A stretch of DNA of 64,000 nucleotides from Actinomycetota bacterium (GTDB lineage: Bacteria > Actinomycetota > Acidimicrobiia > Acidimicrobiales > RAAP-2): positions 434,001-498,000 of the forward strand of contig WLNI01000001.1 of NCBI GenBank assembly GCA_009699875.1, written 5' to 3'. Positions 62,400 through 64,000 of this stretch are shown here, one piece after another (within the stretch, counting starts at the first letter, position 1; the number at the start of each line of letters is the position of its first letter). The notes beneath the pieces are model-generated. The model saw only the letters and a list, made by a program, of their open reading frames with translations, had not been told where the DNA came from and did not search any database. Both the position numbers and the translations under genes were made by a program.

Positions 62400-63697
62400 C
62401 CGATCTCGCCCCTCCCCTTTCGTCACAGCGACTCCTTGCTGGAACCGATCATGGCCAGCGCTTGAACTACGAGCAGCACCGAGCGACCCATGGGGACTTG
62501 CTTCTGCCAGCTCGAAAACAAGTACACCAGTGGCGCACGACCATGTTGGACCAGATCGCTACGGCAGGACTGACTGGACGCGGGGGTGGCGGATTCCCCA
62601 CTGCACGCAAACTCCAATCTGGTGTCAATGGACGGCGACGTCCCCTCATGGTGATCAACGTCATGGAAGGAGAGCCCGCGGCCAAGAAAGATAGCGTGCT
62701 TGCGTGTTTTGCACCCCACCTCATCTTGGATGGGGCTGAAGTTCTCGCCACCTTGACGCATGCCGTCTCTATCGCTGTCGCGGTTGCGAGAGATAACCCA
62801 GCGGCGCTGCACTCGCTCGAACTTGCCTTGAGCGAACGGAAGGCTGCTCGACACACCCCCTTCGACGTCGCATTGGTCGCTCCCCCGGGGCGCTATGTCG
62901 CCGGCGAGGAGTCAGCACTCGCCCACTGGCTTGACGGAGCACGTGCCGTTCCAACGTTTCGTGCAACGAAACCCTCCAAACTCACCATTAAGAGCCGACC
63001 CGGCGTCATCGACAACGCTGAAACTTCCGCTGATCTCGCCCTTATCGCCCGACGCGGACCAGAGTGGTTTCGCTCTGGTGGCCTCGGGGACGCGTGCGGG
63101 ACGACCTTGGCCACGCTCTCTGGAAATGTTGAAGAACCAGGCGTCTTTGAAGTTCCTCTCGGGACGCCACTTCGAAACGTCATAGCCCTTGCTCGGCCGC
63201 AAGGACCAATCCTCGGCGCCCTGCTCGGTGGCTACGGCGGGACCTTCGTGGGGCCCGCTGCTCTTGATGCCCCCTACTCCCAAAGCGGACTTCGACCCTA
63301 CGGCTCAAGCCCGGGAGCCGGTGTCATTGTCGCCTTCGATGGCTCCAGCTGTGGCGTTGCCGAGACCGCCCGAATCGCCAGGTGGACGGCCAACGAAAGT
63401 GCAGGACAATGTGGTCCTTGTGTCTTTGGGCTTCCCGCTTTGGCAAGCGAACTCGAGCTCTTAGCCAATGGCGAGCGAGTCAGTGGGATTCAAGAGCGAA
63501 TCCTCTCTCACCTTGAAGTGATCAACGGGCGAGGAGCATGCGCTCACCCAGACGGCGTGGTCAGATTGGTTCGCTCAGCCTTCGCTGTGTTCGCCAATGA
63601 TTTCCAAGCCCATGCCCAAGGTGTGCGTTGTCCCCGAGCGGGAGCACCAAGCGTGCTCGCCCTTCCTGAGAACAGTGGAGAGATCGAATGGAAGTAA
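62396..63697 (+). CDS. NuoF-like flavin/iron-sulfur oxidoreductase
   Basis: This 433-residue protein resembles the NADH-binding subunit of complex I. It has the FMN/NADH segment TGRGGGGFPTARKLQS (about residues 59-74), VINVMEGEPAAKKD, APPGRYVAGEESALAHWLDGARAVPTFR, a SLBB-like part (GNVEEPGVFEVPLGTPLRNVI) and a C-terminal iron-sulfur region. In that region the first cysteine of the usual ESCGxCxPC is alanine (ESAGQCGPC), leaving C339, C342 and C382. It probably oxidises NAD(P)H and passes electrons to the ferredoxin or the membrane cytochrome. ATG overlaps the preceding TGA; the ferredoxin gene starts 10 nt inside its 3' end. Confidence 0.85.
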   Translation: MTDLAPPLSSQRLLAGTDHGQRLNYEQHRATHGDLLLPARKQVHQWRTTMLDQIATAGLTGRGGGGFPTARKLQSGVNGRRRPLMVINVMEGEPAAKKDSVLACFAPHLILDGAEVLATLTHAVSIAVAVARDNPAALHSLELALSERKAARHTPFDVALVAPPGRYVAGEESALAHWLDGARAVPTFRATKPSKLTIKSRPGVIDNAETSADLALIARRGPEWFRSGGLGDACGTTLATLSGNVEEPGVFEVPLGTPLRNVIALARPQGPILGALLGGYGGTFVGPAALDAPYSQSGLRPYGSSPGAGVIVAFDGSSCGVAETARIARWTANESAGQCGPCVFGLPALASELELLANGERVSGIQERILSHLEVINGRGACAHPDGVVRLVRSAFAVFANDFQAHAQGVRCPRAGAPSVLALPENSGEIEWK

Positions 63698-63918
63698 GAC
63701 TCAGAGTGGACCCCGTGGCGTGCGATGGATTTGGCCACTGCGCAGAACTTGCGCCCGAGCTCATCTCACTTGATGAGTGGGGCTACCCAATTATCTTGGG
63801 CGAGAGCATTCCAAAGCAGTTTCGCGGCGTCGCCGAGATGGCCGTCAACCAATGCCCTCGTAAAGCCCTCTTTCTTGAGCGAGTCGCCACCCCAACGACA
63901 ACGCCCACCACGAGATAG
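63688..63918 (+). CDS. single-cluster ferredoxin, [3Fe-4S] type likely
   Basis: This 76-residue ferredoxin has C12, C18 and C56 (ACDGFGHCAELAPELI and NQCPRKAL). The position that carries the fourth ligand in [4Fe-4S] forms is phenylalanine or histidine, so a [3Fe-4S] cluster is expected, as in ferredoxins that serve P450s and related systems. ATG at 63688 lies inside the end of the NuoF-like gene, so the two are translated together and likely exchange electrons. The C-terminal tail is Thr-rich. Confidence 0.88.
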   Translation: MEVRLRVDPVACDGFGHCAELAPELISLDEWGYPIILGESIPKQFRGVAEMAVNQCPRKALFLERVATPTTTPTTR

Positions 63919-63927
63919 CGAGCAGAA

Positions 63928-64000
63928 CTAGTTCGCTGCCTCTACGAGCTCGATGCGGTTGGCGAATGGATCAAAAATATGCGCCCTGCGTGCACCGTTG
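63928..64000 (-). CDS. VOC/glyoxalase superfamily protein, C-terminal fragment
   Basis: On the minus strand a frame open from the window edge ends at TAG (63930-63928) and encodes RRAHIFDPFANRIELVEAAN at its end. The DPxxNRIELVE pattern is the C-terminal strand of vicinal-oxygen-chelate (glyoxalase/bleomycin resistance) domains, where the glutamate is a metal ligand. Only 23 codons are inside the window, so no further assignment is possible. It is convergent with the ferredoxin gene, 9 nt apart. Confidence 0.7.
   Translation of the reverse strand, partial: NGARRAHIFDPFANRIELVEAAN

Overview
The window reads as chromosomal DNA of a medium-GC actinobacterium, most likely of the class Acidimicrobiia. 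This is inferred from three things: actinobacterial gene order (mfd - PPIase - mazG - eno - divIC - DUF501 - ppx), coenzyme F420 genes beside mannose-activation genes, and many GTG or leaderless starts. I see no insertion sequence, prophage, integrase, CRISPR array or rRNA operon. Genes are packed tightly, often with 1-8 nt stop/start overlaps, and no gene-free stretch exceeds about 270 bases.

Layout. 1-3.5 kb: a paired acyl-CoA dehydrogenase operon (the distal gene is cut by the window edge), divergent from a thiolase, with operator-like palindromes between them. 3.5-7.5 kb: a Trm112-like protein, phosphomannomutase, two tandem paralogous lipoproteins and an APS-kinase-like protein. 7.5-18 kb: an unusually expanded phosphate (Pst) operon on the minus strand. 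It encodes a large secreted PstS, PstC, PstA and PstB, then two large substrate-binding-like proteins with C-terminal membrane anchors, a sortase homologue lacking its catalytic residues, and a cupredoxin-like lipoprotein. 18-28 kb: a large polytopic membrane protein, a CPBP protease, FtsH, and a DUF5719/glycosyltransferase pair. 28-43 kb: a phasin-like protein, GDP-deoxyhexose reductase, three GT4 glycosyltransferases, an SDR with an acyl-CoA synthetase, FbiA/FbiB, a sugar epimerase, a nucleotidyltransferase, a carboxylesterase, a tRNA with UAA anticodon and a polyprenyl-phosphate glycosyltransferase. 43-56.5 kb: housekeeping genes (ppx, DUF501, divIC, eno, mazG, PPIase, mfd, pth, rplY, prs) and a short GlmU lacking its acetyltransferase part. 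56.5-64 kb: a hydrolase, tRNA-Gln, an MprAB-like two-component system flanked by two small secreted Ser/Thr-rich paralogues, then a redox operon (ApbE flavin transferase, ferric-reductase-like membrane protein, NuoF-like flavoprotein, ferredoxin), and the end of a VOC-family gene.

How the parts fit. ManB, the ManC-like enzyme, Rmd and the glycosyltransferases suggest synthesis of a mannose- or rhamnose-type surface glycan. The Pst operon appears to combine ABC phosphate uptake with extra membrane-tethered binding proteins and a catalytically dead sortase fold, and is the best candidate here for an undescribed assembly. The 57.7-63.9 kb block looks like a transmembrane electron-transfer chain: NuoF-like protein and ferredoxin inside, haem protein in the membrane, and covalently bound flavin outside. 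Both small secreted proteins carry SGAT tetrapeptides, which could be flavin attachment points. Several genes have a TANNNT hexamer exactly 6-7 nt before the start codon, the signature of leaderless transcription.
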